Program-made: the position numbers and the translations under genes
Assembly (NCBI GenBank): GCA_020832285.1
Contig: JAFIFB010000051.1
Span: 1 to 37,615 of the forward strand
Direction: 5' to 3'
DNA from: Balneolaceae bacterium
GTDB taxonomy: Bacteria; Bacteroidota; Rhodothermia; Balneolales; Balneolaceae
Length of the DNA: 37,615 nucleotides
Notes under the pieces: generated by a model
Seen by the model: the letters and a program-made list of their open reading frames with translations, nothing else
Told to the model about the DNA's origin: nothing
Database searches by the model: none
Shown: one piece after another, positions 17,676-25,408 of the stretch
How the letters are laid out: every line of letters starts with the position of its first letter
Numbering within the stretch: the stretch's first letter is position 1

Positions 17676-18751
17676 GAATAGAAACCGGACTTTTATCGAC
17701 GATTGGCAAAACTCCTCTGGTGCTGCTGAAAAAGCTATATCCGGGTTTATCATCGACGTTTTATGCAAAACTCGAAATGTTCAACCCGGGCGGAAGCAGC
17801 AAAGACAGGACGGCTTGGTTTATGCTGTCTAATGCAATGGATGAAGGAAAGCTCACTCAAAACAGTACAATTATTGAATCAAGTTCGGGCAATATGGCAA
17901 TAGGCCTCGCCCAGGTCTGCCGTTATCTGGGTTTACATCTTATCGTGGTAACGGATCCGAAAATTAATCGTCGAACACTCGACCTTCTGCGGGTGTATGG
18001 AACTCAGATCGAACGAGTTACAAAGGCCGATTCGAGTGGGAACTATCTGAATAACAGGCTGGAACGTGTCAGGCAGCTGCTTGATACTATATCGGACAGT
18101 TACTGGCCTAACCAATATTCAAATGAACTGAACCCCGCAGCCCATTATGAGACGATGAAGGAGATCGTAAACAGCTGCCCGGAACCACCCGATTACATCC
18201 TTGCTGCAACAAGCACATGCGGTACAATTATGGGATGTGCAAGGTATGTACGTGAACATCATCTGAAAACCAAAATTGTGGCTGTAGATGCGGTCGGGAG
18301 TGTAATCTTTGGGTCATCAAAATGCAGGCGGCTGATACCGGGGCACGGGGCAGGAAAAATATCGGATTTACTTGATGAAAGCTTTATAGACCATGTTCTT
18401 CATGTGTCTGATAAGGAGTGTGTGATCGGGTGCCGGCGATTACTGCAACGGGAAGCAATTCTGGCAGGAGGATCAGCCGGCGCTGTAGTAATGGCCGCAG
18501 AAAAACTACAGGCAATTATCCCGCATGATTCAAACTGTGTGATGATTTTTTCTGACAGTGGCGAGCGCTATCTGGAAACAATTTTCAATGATAAATGGGT
18601 TGAGAATCAATTTGACAGAATAGATGAGTCGGTCAAAAAGGAACCGGAAACATCAATAGAACCTGACATGACGCCAGTCTTGGTTAGTGGCCATGATCTC
18701 AGTATCGATCATTCTGCAGGTAAAAATGGGAGTACAAAAAACTATTCGTAA
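17672..18751 (+). CDS. SbnA-like PLP-dependent beta-synthase (cysteine synthase fold)
   Basis: A 359-aa fold-II PLP enzyme. It closely resembles SbnA of staphyloferrin B biosynthesis, which joins O-phosphoserine and glutamate to make N-(2-amino-2-carboxyethyl)-glutamate, the precursor of 2,3-diaminopropionate. Visible: the TIGKTPLV opening, the PLP lysine Lys44 in NPGGSSKDR, the substrate loop ESSSGNMAIGLA, a TSTCGTIMG phosphate loop, AVDAVGSVIFG and EAILAGGSAGAVV. It is longer than SbnA by an acidic tail that overlaps the next gene. Start at 17672 is based on homology; a TTG at 17624 in the same frame is nearer the ribosome binding site. First gene of a coupled three-gene operon. There is no SbnB-like dehydrogenase in the window, so the real substrate pair is open. 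Confidence 0.8.
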   Translation: MRIETGLLSTIGKTPLVLLKKLYPGLSSTFYAKLEMFNPGGSSKDRTAWFMLSNAMDEGKLTQNSTIIESSSGNMAIGLAQVCRYLGLHLIVVTDPKINRRTLDLLRVYGTQIERVTKADSSGNYLNNRLERVRQLLDTISDSYWPNQYSNELNPAAHYETMKEIVNSCPEPPDYILAATSTCGTIMGCARYVREHHLKTKIVAVDAVGSVIFGSSKCRRLIPGHGAGKISDLLDESFIDHVLHVSDKECVIGCRRLLQREAILAGGSAGAVVMAAEKLQAIIPHDSNCVMIFSDSGERYLETIFNDKWVENQFDRIDESVKKEPETSIEPDMTPVLVSGHDLSIDHSAGKNGSTKNYS

Positions 18752-20579
18752 AGTTGCCATCATAGGAGGAGGTCCGAAAGGGATCTATGCATTTGAGCGG
18801 CTGGCAGCCTGGTTTAAGGTCAAACCTCCGTCTGAAAGAACCGAAATTCATATTTTTAATCGATCGGATTCTTTTGGGGCCGGAGAAAACTACAGTATTG
18901 GACAACCAGCCTGGCTGCTTATCAATAACCCTGTTGGAGATGTTAATATGTGGGCTGAAGAGATGCCGCCGCCCGTGATTCCCCATCCACTTTCACTTAC
19001 CGAGTGGGTATGTCGAAATGAGAACCTGTACGTAACGGACTATGATTATATTTCCCGAGCTATGGTAGGCCGGTACCTCGTAAATGGATTTACCTTAATC
19101 GCATCAAATCTTCCGGAAAAAGTAGTTGGCAAATATATTGTCGGAGAAGTAACTGATATTTACATAGATTCAGGGAAATATACTCTCTGCATGAAATCAG
19201 GCGGGGATGAAAAAAAGCACCTGACAGATCTTTATGATCATGTGCTTCTGGCAACAGGCCATCCTAAAAACAGGGCAACGGAAGATCAGTTACGTTATCA
19301 ATCGTTTGCCGGTGAACCTCAAAGTGCAGGGTATATACCATTTGTCTATCCGGCTGAAAAAGTATTTAAAGATCTGCCACCGGGCTGCAGTGTTGGAATA
19401 AAAGGAATCGGCCTCACGTTTGTTGACGCGGTATTGGCACTGACCGAGGGAAAAGGAGGGCTTTTTCTGCGAAATGAGAAAACTGGAAAAATTGTGTATA
19501 CCCCTTCCGGTAATGAACCGAAGGTTATTTATCCATTCTCCCGAAGCGGACTGCCCATGCTACCGCGAAGATCCGTACCGGGCAAGAAAATAAGTCTGAA
19601 GTTTTTTACCAAGTCTGCAATACAGATGATGCAAAACGAAGGGAAAATAGATTTCAAGCAACAGCTATGGCCACTACTGAAACAGGAGATGATCTACGCT
19701 TATTATGATACCGTGATGAAGGAAGCAGAATTGCCGGAAGGTTTAGCAGGCTCTGTTGATATTGAGGACATTCAGCGAGCGGTTGCGAAGTACCATAAAA
19801 AGTATCCGGCAATGAGGCGTTTTGATCCCGAGACGTTTTTAGAACCATTACAGAAGAAGGATTCTTTTAATGACCAAACATTTCATCAGTATGTACAATC
19901 GCAGTATAATTTTTATTTGAAAGAAGCTCGAAAAGGAGAGTTGAAAAGCCCGCTGGCAGCCGTTACCGCAGTCTGGAGGAAAGCATCACCTTTATTTTGT
20001 GAGATCTACTCTTTTGGCGGCCTAACCCCGGAGTCACAAAGACATTTTGACCATTCATTTCGCGGAAAACTGAATCGCGTTACATTTGGTCCCCCGGTTG
20101 AAAGTGCTGAAAAAATAGCTGTATTAATGGAATCTGGTGTTTTGAATTTTGAAACAGCCAGGAATCCCAAACTGTCGCTGGATGAAAAAACCGGCTCGTT
20201 TATTCTTGAATCGGGACACAATTCCAACCGAAATTCTGTACAATACCTTGTGGATGCACGTATCCCCAGGATGTCTCTGACAAATGACCGCAGCTCCCTG
20301 TTCCGGAATCTGCTGGATCGGGAGTTGATCACAATATTCGAAAACAGGTCCGGTCAGGAGACGTATAAAACGGGAGCGGTCAACATCACACCGGGTGGGT
20401 TTGTAATTGATAGAGAAGGTAATGTGAATCCCGGCATAGCCGTGACAGGAACCCCCACTGAGGGAATCACTTTTGATAATGACACTCTTTCGAGGAACAG
20501 AAATAATTTTGTAGATAGCTGGGCCGAATATATAAGTAAAGAGTACGCTAAATCTGAAATAGAACACTATGCAAACTGA
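18726..20579 (+). CDS. FAD/NAD(P)-binding protein (NAD_binding_9-like), 617 aa
   Basis: A large flavoprotein opening with the dinucleotide motif VAIIGGGPKGIYAFERL (about residues 10-26) and FGAGENYS. A second nucleotide-site stretch is VLLATGHPKNR, the usual ATGH motif of the FAD-NAD(P)-binding family (PF13454), then GIKGIGLTFVDAVLALT. The C-terminus ends GIAVTGTPTEGITFDNDTL. It overlaps the SbnA-like gene by 26 bp (start at 18726) and the decarboxylase gene by 11 bp, so the three are translationally coupled. An oxidative step on the synthase product is the simplest role (inference); a monooxygenase is also possible. I know no characterised close homologue. Confidence 0.75.
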   Translation: MGVQKTIRKVAIIGGGPKGIYAFERLAAWFKVKPPSERTEIHIFNRSDSFGAGENYSIGQPAWLLINNPVGDVNMWAEEMPPPVIPHPLSLTEWVCRNENLYVTDYDYISRAMVGRYLVNGFTLIASNLPEKVVGKYIVGEVTDIYIDSGKYTLCMKSGGDEKKHLTDLYDHVLLATGHPKNRATEDQLRYQSFAGEPQSAGYIPFVYPAEKVFKDLPPGCSVGIKGIGLTFVDAVLALTEGKGGLFLRNEKTGKIVYTPSGNEPKVIYPFSRSGLPMLPRRSVPGKKISLKFFTKSAIQMMQNEGKIDFKQQLWPLLKQEMIYAYYDTVMKEAELPEGLAGSVDIEDIQRAVAKYHKKYPAMRRFDPETFLEPLQKKDSFNDQTFHQYVQSQYNFYLKEARKGELKSPLAAVTAVWRKASPLFCEIYSFGGLTPESQRHFDHSFRGKLNRVTFGPPVESAEKIAVLMESGVLNFETARNPKLSLDEKTGSFILESGHNSNRNSVQYLVDARIPRMSLTNDRSSLFRNLLDRELITIFENRSGQETYKTGAVNITPGGFVIDREGNVNPGIAVTGTPTEGITFDNDTLSRNRNNFVDSWAEYISKEYAKSEIEHYAN

Positions 20580-22050
20580 TCCTCTCTCACATCTTTATCC
20601 TCGGTTAACGGCGGTAACATCGCCATGGATGACTGAGCTATTTGATAACCATTCGTTACTGGATGATCTGTTCCGGGAATATGGTTCACCGATAAATATT
20701 CACCATGCTGGCCCGTTTGCGGAGAATTATGAAAGTTACAGATGTGTGCTTGAAAAGCACAGGTTGGACCATACAATATTCTTTGCCCGGAAAGCCAATA
20801 AATGCCGGATTTTTGTAAAAGAAGCGAAAAGACTCGGATTGGGAGTGGACACTGCAAGTTACCGCGAATTAAAAGAGTGCCTGGACCTGGGATGCGATCC
20901 CGATAAACTTGTACTTACTGCAGCGGTAAAAAATGAAATACTGGTGCGGCTTGCACTTCAGCACGGTGTTCTGATGGTTCTGGATAATGAAGATGAGTGT
21001 CGACTTGTTAACAGGATTGCTGAGGAGCTCGGCATAGTCTCAAAAATTGGTATTCGCATCAGCGGTTTTTTGCACAATGGGGAAAAACTGTACAGCCGTT
21101 TTGGTTTTGATGTAGATTATGTTGCTGAATTTATCACTTCTCAACTGGAAAGCGGCAATCATTTTGGGAACCTTAGGTTTAGCGGATTTCATTTTCATTT
21201 GAATAGTTACTCCATACAAGAACGGGCTGATGCAATTATACAAACCATCTATCTGTCGGATATGCTTAGGAAAAAAGGAATATCAACCAAATTCATCGAT
21301 TTAGGAGGCGGATTGTTGATGAATTATCTGGCTGATAGAGAGGACTGGGAAACTTTCCGGGCAGAGTTGAAAAAAGCGGTTATGGGTGAGCGGAACCCGA
21401 TTACATTTGGGAACAACGGACTTGGGTATGAATTGATTAACGGCAGCTTGCATGGTGAAACTGACGTATATCCATACTACAATGAAACGCCAAAAGAGCA
21501 ATTTCTGGAAGCTGTCTTAATAAATAAAACTGAAAATGGCTCCACGCCGGCCGGGATGTTGCGTGAACGGAATATAGAGCTGAGGATGGAGCCGGGACGA
21601 TCGCTGCTGGATCAGACTGGAATGACTATGGCAAGAGTCATCCACAGAAAGAAAGATCAGAGAGGCGACTGGCTCGTAGGTCTTGAGATGAACCGAAGTC
21701 AGTTAATGAGTTCCAGCGCGGACTATCTGCTTGACCCAATCCTAATTCCAATGCAGAAATCAGCGGTTGATTCAATTCCGGCTGCGGTCTATTTTACAGG
21801 CGGCTACTGTCTTGAGCAGGATTTGATCTTAAAACGCAAAATTACTCTGCCACACCTGCCATATATTGGTGATATAATCTGCTTTCCCAACACAGCCGGA
21901 TATATGATGCATTTCTATGAAACACAATCTCATCTCTATGATTTCACAACTAATTTGGTGATAAATGAAGATTCAGAGGAGATGTCAATCAAACGCGATG
22001 AGTTATATAAGTTTAATAAGTTTCCCCTAAAAAGGGGAGTACGGCATTAG
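20569..22050 (+). CDS. Fold-III PLP-dependent decarboxylase-like protein (Y4yA-like)
   Basis: A 493-aa protein of the diaminopimelate/ornithine decarboxylase group (alanine-racemase fold). The PLP lysine is Lys75 in FFARKANKC, which replaces the usual YAVKAN. Other matches are DTASYREL, GGGLLMNYL, the arginine/phosphate region EPGRSLLDQTG, GGYCLEQD (the dimer-shared Cys) and NTAGYMMHF. Sequence and length recall the Rhizobium 'Y4yA' family, which is a memory-based assignment. SbnH in the staphyloferrin B pathway is a decarboxylase of the same fold, so the trio looks like synthase-oxidase-decarboxylase. It starts inside the FAD gene (11-bp overlap). The C-terminal residues FPLKRGVRH come from a dispersed AAAAAGGGGAG repeat that runs through the stop codon. 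Confidence 0.78.
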   Translation: MQTDPLSHLYPRLTAVTSPWMTELFDNHSLLDDLFREYGSPINIHHAGPFAENYESYRCVLEKHRLDHTIFFARKANKCRIFVKEAKRLGLGVDTASYRELKECLDLGCDPDKLVLTAAVKNEILVRLALQHGVLMVLDNEDECRLVNRIAEELGIVSKIGIRISGFLHNGEKLYSRFGFDVDYVAEFITSQLESGNHFGNLRFSGFHFHLNSYSIQERADAIIQTIYLSDMLRKKGISTKFIDLGGGLLMNYLADREDWETFRAELKKAVMGERNPITFGNNGLGYELINGSLHGETDVYPYYNETPKEQFLEAVLINKTENGSTPAGMLRERNIELRMEPGRSLLDQTGMTMARVIHRKKDQRGDWLVGLEMNRSQLMSSSADYLLDPILIPMQKSAVDSIPAAVYFTGGYCLEQDLILKRKITLPHLPYIGDIICFPNTAGYMMHFYETQSHLYDFTTNLVINEDSEEMSIKRDELYKFNKFPLKRGVRH

Positions 22051-22066
22051 CAAGGAGGGGTGTAAA
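22024..22066 (+). repeat. Dispersed AAAAAGGGGAG...GGAGGGGTGT element, copy 1
   Basis: CCCCTAAAAAGGGG (22024-22037) is a small inverted repeat, followed by AGTACGGCATTAGCAAGG and AGGGGTGT. The element at 37337-37361 has the same order (AAAAAGGGGAGATTTAGAGGGGTGT). It overlaps the 3' end of the decarboxylase gene and supplies its last residues and stop codon. This suggests that insertion of a dispersed element remodelled the C-terminus. Confidence 0.6.
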
Positions 22067-22072
22067 ACTCCC

Positions 22073-22095
22073 TTAATCTCGCTTTTGCGAGTTAA
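22073..22095. promoter_or_regulatory. Hairpin between the decarboxylase and isoaspartyl peptidase genes
   Basis: TTAA-T-CTCGC (22073-22082) pairs with GCGAGTTAA (22087-22095) around a TTTT loop with a single bulged T. It lies 22 bp after the decarboxylase stop and 38 bp before the next ATG. There is no T-run on the plus strand after it, so it is better read as an RNA-processing or stability hairpin or a weak terminator. Confidence 0.45.
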
Positions 22096-22133
22096 AAAGA
22101 AGAACGTTTAAAAATATAAAACTCAATTAATAT

Positions 22134-23060
22134 ATGAACATTCCATCTATAGCAGTTCACGGAGGATCAGGAACTATAGCTTCATCGATTGAGGATCCGA
22201 TAATCAAAAAAAACTATCTGGATGCTTTACAAGATGCGCTGGAGGCCGGTTTCAGTATATTAAATAATGATGGCACAGCTCTGGAGTCCGTAACGAAAGC
22301 GGTGACTGTTCTTGAGGATTGTGATCTTTTTAATGCCGGAAAAGGTTCCGTATTTACTTCTAAAGGGGACCATGAAATGGATGCGGCTGTTATGGATGGC
22401 AAAAACCTGAATGCGGGCGCCGTTGCAGGGATTAAAGGAATAAAAAACCCGGTATTGTTAGCTGAAGATATCATGAAGAACACTCCATTTGTTTTTTTGG
22501 CAGGCAACGAAGCGATGGAGTATGCGCGTCGTCAGGAGTATGAAATTTTGCCTGACTCCTATTTTTTTACACAGCTTCGATACGACCAGTGGACCATCTT
22601 GCGGGACTCCGGAGAAGTAAAGCTGGATCACTCTTCCGGAAATGATTTCAAGTTTGGCACGGTAGGGGCTGTGGCGGTCGACAGTGAAGGCAATCTGGCT
22701 GCGGCAACTTCAACCGGGGGTATGACGAATAAAGCCTGGGGCCGGGTTGGAGACAGCCCGTTGATTGGCGCCGGTACGTATGCTAACAATAAAACGTGTG
22801 CAATATCGTGCACAGGCCACGGGGAATTCTTTATACTCGGAGTAGTGGCCTATGACGTTTCATGCCTGATGGAATATGCTGGGATGAGTCTTGAAGAAGC
22901 CACCAATGAAGCAATATTTATACGACTAAAAAAGTTGGGCGGAGAGGGGGGACTTATTGCGGTTGATGCACAGGGCAATATTAGCTTACCTTTCAACACG
23001 GAAGGCATGTACCGCGGAATGAAGAATAACCGGCAGACTTTGATTGAAATCATGCACTAA
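22134..23060 (+). CDS. iaaA: Isoaspartyl peptidase / plant-type L-asparaginase
   Basis: A 308-aa Ntn-hydrolase that is made as a proenzyme and cuts itself before the catalytic threonine. Here this is Thr176 in the FKFGTVGAVAVD stretch, with the following STGGMTNKAWGRVGDSPLIGAG substrate-binding region intact. The N-terminal half has IAVHGGSG and NAGKGSVFT, both family signatures. Members hydrolyse beta-aspartyl dipeptides and L-asparagine. In cyanophycin users this enzyme class cleaves the beta-Asp-Arg dipeptides released by cyanophycinase. With the cyanophycinase and synthetase genes within 9 kb, that is the likely role (inference). No strong Shine-Dalgarno is seen. Confidence 0.88.
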   Translation: MNIPSIAVHGGSGTIASSIEDPIIKKNYLDALQDALEAGFSILNNDGTALESVTKAVTVLEDCDLFNAGKGSVFTSKGDHEMDAAVMDGKNLNAGAVAGIKGIKNPVLLAEDIMKNTPFVFLAGNEAMEYARRQEYEILPDSYFFTQLRYDQWTILRDSGEVKLDHSSGNDFKFGTVGAVAVDSEGNLAAATSTGGMTNKAWGRVGDSPLIGAGTYANNKTCAISCTGHGEFFILGVVAYDVSCLMEYAGMSLEEATNEAIFIRLKKLGGEGGLIAVDAQGNISLPFNTEGMYRGMKNNRQTLIEIMH

Positions 23061-23070
23061 GTTCGATTAA

Positions 23071-23271
23071 CAATATGTCCTGCATGATCATGGCGGTTTC
23101 TATTATTATGGCAAAGAGAAACACAACCGGATTATTGAACAGCCCGAAATATTAAGCACGTACATCACTAATTTATATAATGGACAGACCTATGCCGGTG
23201 AACTTGCCGGCAGAGGATTTGGGGTGCTCAGATCGAATGCTTTTAAATGGTTGGAAAGATGGCTAAAATGA
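23071..23271 (+). pseudogene. 3' remnant of a lost gene (about 66 codons)
   Basis: An open frame with no start but good coding character runs from a stop at 23068-23070 to TGA at 23269-23271. It reads LHDHGGFYYYGKEKHNRI... and ends with RSNAFKWLERWLK. Its stop overlaps the ATG of the YiaK-like gene in an ATGA arrangement, the classic sign of an ancestral operon partner. The 5' part is gone; the isoaspartyl peptidase gene now ends 10 bp upstream of it. I do not recognise the family. The pattern implies a deletion or replacement event that joined the peptidase gene to an older sugar-acid operon. Confidence 0.6.
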
Positions 23272-24335
23272 GTCAAAATTTTAAAGATGAAACATATTCG
23301 AGCTTCTTATTTATGAATGAATTGAGAATTCCATATAAAACATTGACAGCCACCCTCAGGGAGGTCCTACTTAAATATTCTTTTAAGCCTGACCGTGCAG
23401 AGCTTTGCGCAACGTTGTTCGCCAAAGCCAACCTGGATGGTGTGGCCTCACACGGCTTGAACAGATTTCCTTTTTTTTTGAAAGATATACGCGAAGGCTA
23501 TATCGATGTAAACGCAAAGCCGGAATGCGCAGGTTCTTTTGGTTCGTTTGAACGATGGGACGGAAACCTGGGGCCTGGTAATCTAAATGCACATGACTGT
23601 ATGGGCCGTGCTGTTTCCCTTTCGAAAAAACATGGTATGGGATGTTTGGTCCTGAAAAATACCAACCACTGGATGCGCGGTGGCAACTATGGATGGCAAG
23701 CGGCAGATGAAGGCTGTATCGGGATCTGTTTCACAAATACAAAGCCAAACATGCCCGCATGGGGCGGTAGTGAACCCGTTCTTGGCAACAATCCCGTCGT
23801 TTTAGCGGTGCCCCGAAAAAATGGGCATGTGGTGATTGATATGGCATTGGCTCAGTATTCCTACGGCAAAATGTATACTTATAAAAGCCGTGGGGAACAG
23901 CTCCCTTTCGATGCCGGATTCGACGAAGACGGACATCTGATAAGAGATCCTGAAAAAATTATCGAAAACGAACTGGCCCTGCCGATCGGGCTCTGGAAGG
24001 GAGCCGGGTTATCATTGATTCTGGACATGATCGCTTCCGTCTTATCCGGAGGAAACGCCACTTGTGATATCGGGGAGATGGAAAGAGAGCACGCCATCTC
24101 CCAGCTCTTTCTCTGCTTTTATCCGCCCAAACTCGGGACTTCCCCCCTGCCGGGTGAGAAAGTTGACGCCATTCTCCAACACCTGAAATCTTCTTCTGAA
24201 TTTCCGGATTCGGATGTTCGGTATCCCGGTGAAGCCACACGTGCAAGACGCCGTGAAAATATGGAACATGGCGTACCGGTTGATAAAGATACCTGGGAAC
24301 ACGTTCTTGCTCTCGGGTCCGGGCTTAATTCTTAA
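23268..24335 (+). CDS. 2,3-diketo-L-gulonate reductase-like dehydrogenase (YiaK family)
   Basis: A 355-aa NAD(P)H-dependent dehydrogenase of the Ldh2/malate-lactate family. It aligns in memory very well with E. coli YiaK: SHGLNRFPFFLKDI, GPGNLNA, the signature NHWMRGGNYGWQAADEG, CIGICFTNT, WGGSEPVLGNNP, MALAQYSYGKM, and WKGAGLSLILDMIASVLSGG. YiaK reduces 2,3-diketo-L-gulonate, and other family members act on 2-oxo acids and cyclic imino acids, so the substrate here is open. The start at 23268 is chosen because it overlaps the stop of the upstream remnant (ATGA); 23247 and 23313 are alternatives. The Gfo/Idh gene follows after 12 bp. Confidence 0.85.
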   Translation: MSQNFKDETYSSFLFMNELRIPYKTLTATLREVLLKYSFKPDRAELCATLFAKANLDGVASHGLNRFPFFLKDIREGYIDVNAKPECAGSFGSFERWDGNLGPGNLNAHDCMGRAVSLSKKHGMGCLVLKNTNHWMRGGNYGWQAADEGCIGICFTNTKPNMPAWGGSEPVLGNNPVVLAVPRKNGHVVIDMALAQYSYGKMYTYKSRGEQLPFDAGFDEDGHLIRDPEKIIENELALPIGLWKGAGLSLILDMIASVLSGGNATCDIGEMEREHAISQLFLCFYPPKLGTSPLPGEKVDAILQHLKSSSEFPDSDVRYPGEATRARRRENMEHGVPVDKDTWEHVLALGSGLNS

Positions 24336-24347
24336 TAAAGTGAAACC

Positions 24348-25343
24348 ATGAAAAAATTTCCTGATTCAAAGATCAGATGGGGTATTCTTGGAGTAGGTGA
24401 TGTATGTGAGGTAAAAAGTGCTCCTGCCATGAACAAAATCGATCGCTCTTCGCTGGTGGCCGTGATGCGACGGACCGGAGAAAAAGCCAGGGATTATGCT
24501 GAACGCCACCAGGTACCCAAATGGTATGACGACGCTGATGAGTTATTGAAAGATCCTGAGATCAACGCAATTTATATCGCCAGCCCGCCCAACGCTCACG
24601 AATATCTCACCCAAAGGGCCTTGGCTGCCGGGAAACCGGTTTATGTAGAAAAGCCAATGGCCCGAACATCCATCGAATGCCGGTCGATGCTTGCGACATC
24701 CTCGAAAGCCGGCCTTCCACTCTATGTTGCCTACTATCGAAGGGCGCTACCAAATTTTCTCAAGATCAAAGAACTTGTAGAGGAGGGAATGATTGGTGAT
24801 GTACGGCTGGTAAACATTCGGCTTTATAAACCCGCAAATCCACAACTGGTGGCGAAAACGGAAACGGAGTGGCGTCTGAAACCGGAAATCTCTGGCGGAG
24901 GCTATTTTTACGACCTCGCATCCCATCAGCTCGATTTTCTGGACTTTATGTTCGGACCGGTAGAAACTGCGACCGGCTTTGCAGGAAATCAAGCCGGGTT
25001 GTATGACGCCAACGATATCATTTCGGGAACTTTTCGATTTAAAAATGGCGTAATAGGTACGGGAAGCTGGTGTTTTACATCTTCAGACGCATCTGCGGTT
25101 GATCAAACGATCATTGTGGGAAGCAGGGGACAGATCACCTATCCTACTTTCGATGGATCTCATGTTGTGCTGGAAACCGATAGAAACGGAACGGAAAGAT
25201 TCGAGTTTGATCTGCCCAAACACATTCAGCAGCCTCTTATTCAATCGGTTGTGGATGATCTTCTTGGAACGGGCAATTGCTCAAGCACTGGCATTTCTGG
25301 TGCCCGTACGAATTACGTAATGGAACAGTTAAGTACTGTATAA
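24348..25343 (+). CDS. Gfo/Idh/MocA family oxidoreductase
   Basis: A 331-aa NAD(P)-dependent dehydrogenase. It has the N-terminal Rossmann motif WGILGVGDVCE, IYIASPPNAHEYLTQRALAAG, the catalytic-lysine motif YVEKPMA (Glu101-Lys102-Pro103), and a C-terminal substrate domain with SGGGYFYDLASHQLDFLDFMFG carrying the conserved D-x-x-x-H. Family members oxidise sugars, inositols and related polyols. The gene is 12 bp after the YiaK-like gene, so a short sugar-acid or polyol operon is likely. It converges with cyanophycinase, separated by a hairpin at 25353-25384. Confidence 0.9.
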   Translation: MKKFPDSKIRWGILGVGDVCEVKSAPAMNKIDRSSLVAVMRRTGEKARDYAERHQVPKWYDDADELLKDPEINAIYIASPPNAHEYLTQRALAAGKPVYVEKPMARTSIECRSMLATSSKAGLPLYVAYYRRALPNFLKIKELVEEGMIGDVRLVNIRLYKPANPQLVAKTETEWRLKPEISGGGYFYDLASHQLDFLDFMFGPVETATGFAGNQAGLYDANDIISGTFRFKNGVIGTGSWCFTSSDASAVDQTIIVGSRGQITYPTFDGSHVVLETDRNGTERFEFDLPKHIQQPLIQSVVDDLLGTGNCSSTGISGARTNYVMEQLSTV

Positions 25344-25352
25344 AGTTAAACT

Positions 25353-25384
25353 ATCGTTCAAAACTAAGCATTGGTTTGAACGAT
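25353..25384. terminator. Hairpin between convergent genes
   Basis: ATCGTTCAAA (25353-25362) pairs perfectly with TTTGAACGAT (25375-25384) across a 12-nt loop, 10 bp after the Gfo/Idh stop and 25 bp from the cyanophycinase stop. It sits where a bidirectional transcription end is expected. Neither side has a long T-run, so the call rests on position and the perfect 10-bp stem. Confidence 0.6.
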
Positions 25385-25408
25385 AAATGAACTCTCTTAA
25401 AACCGAAC

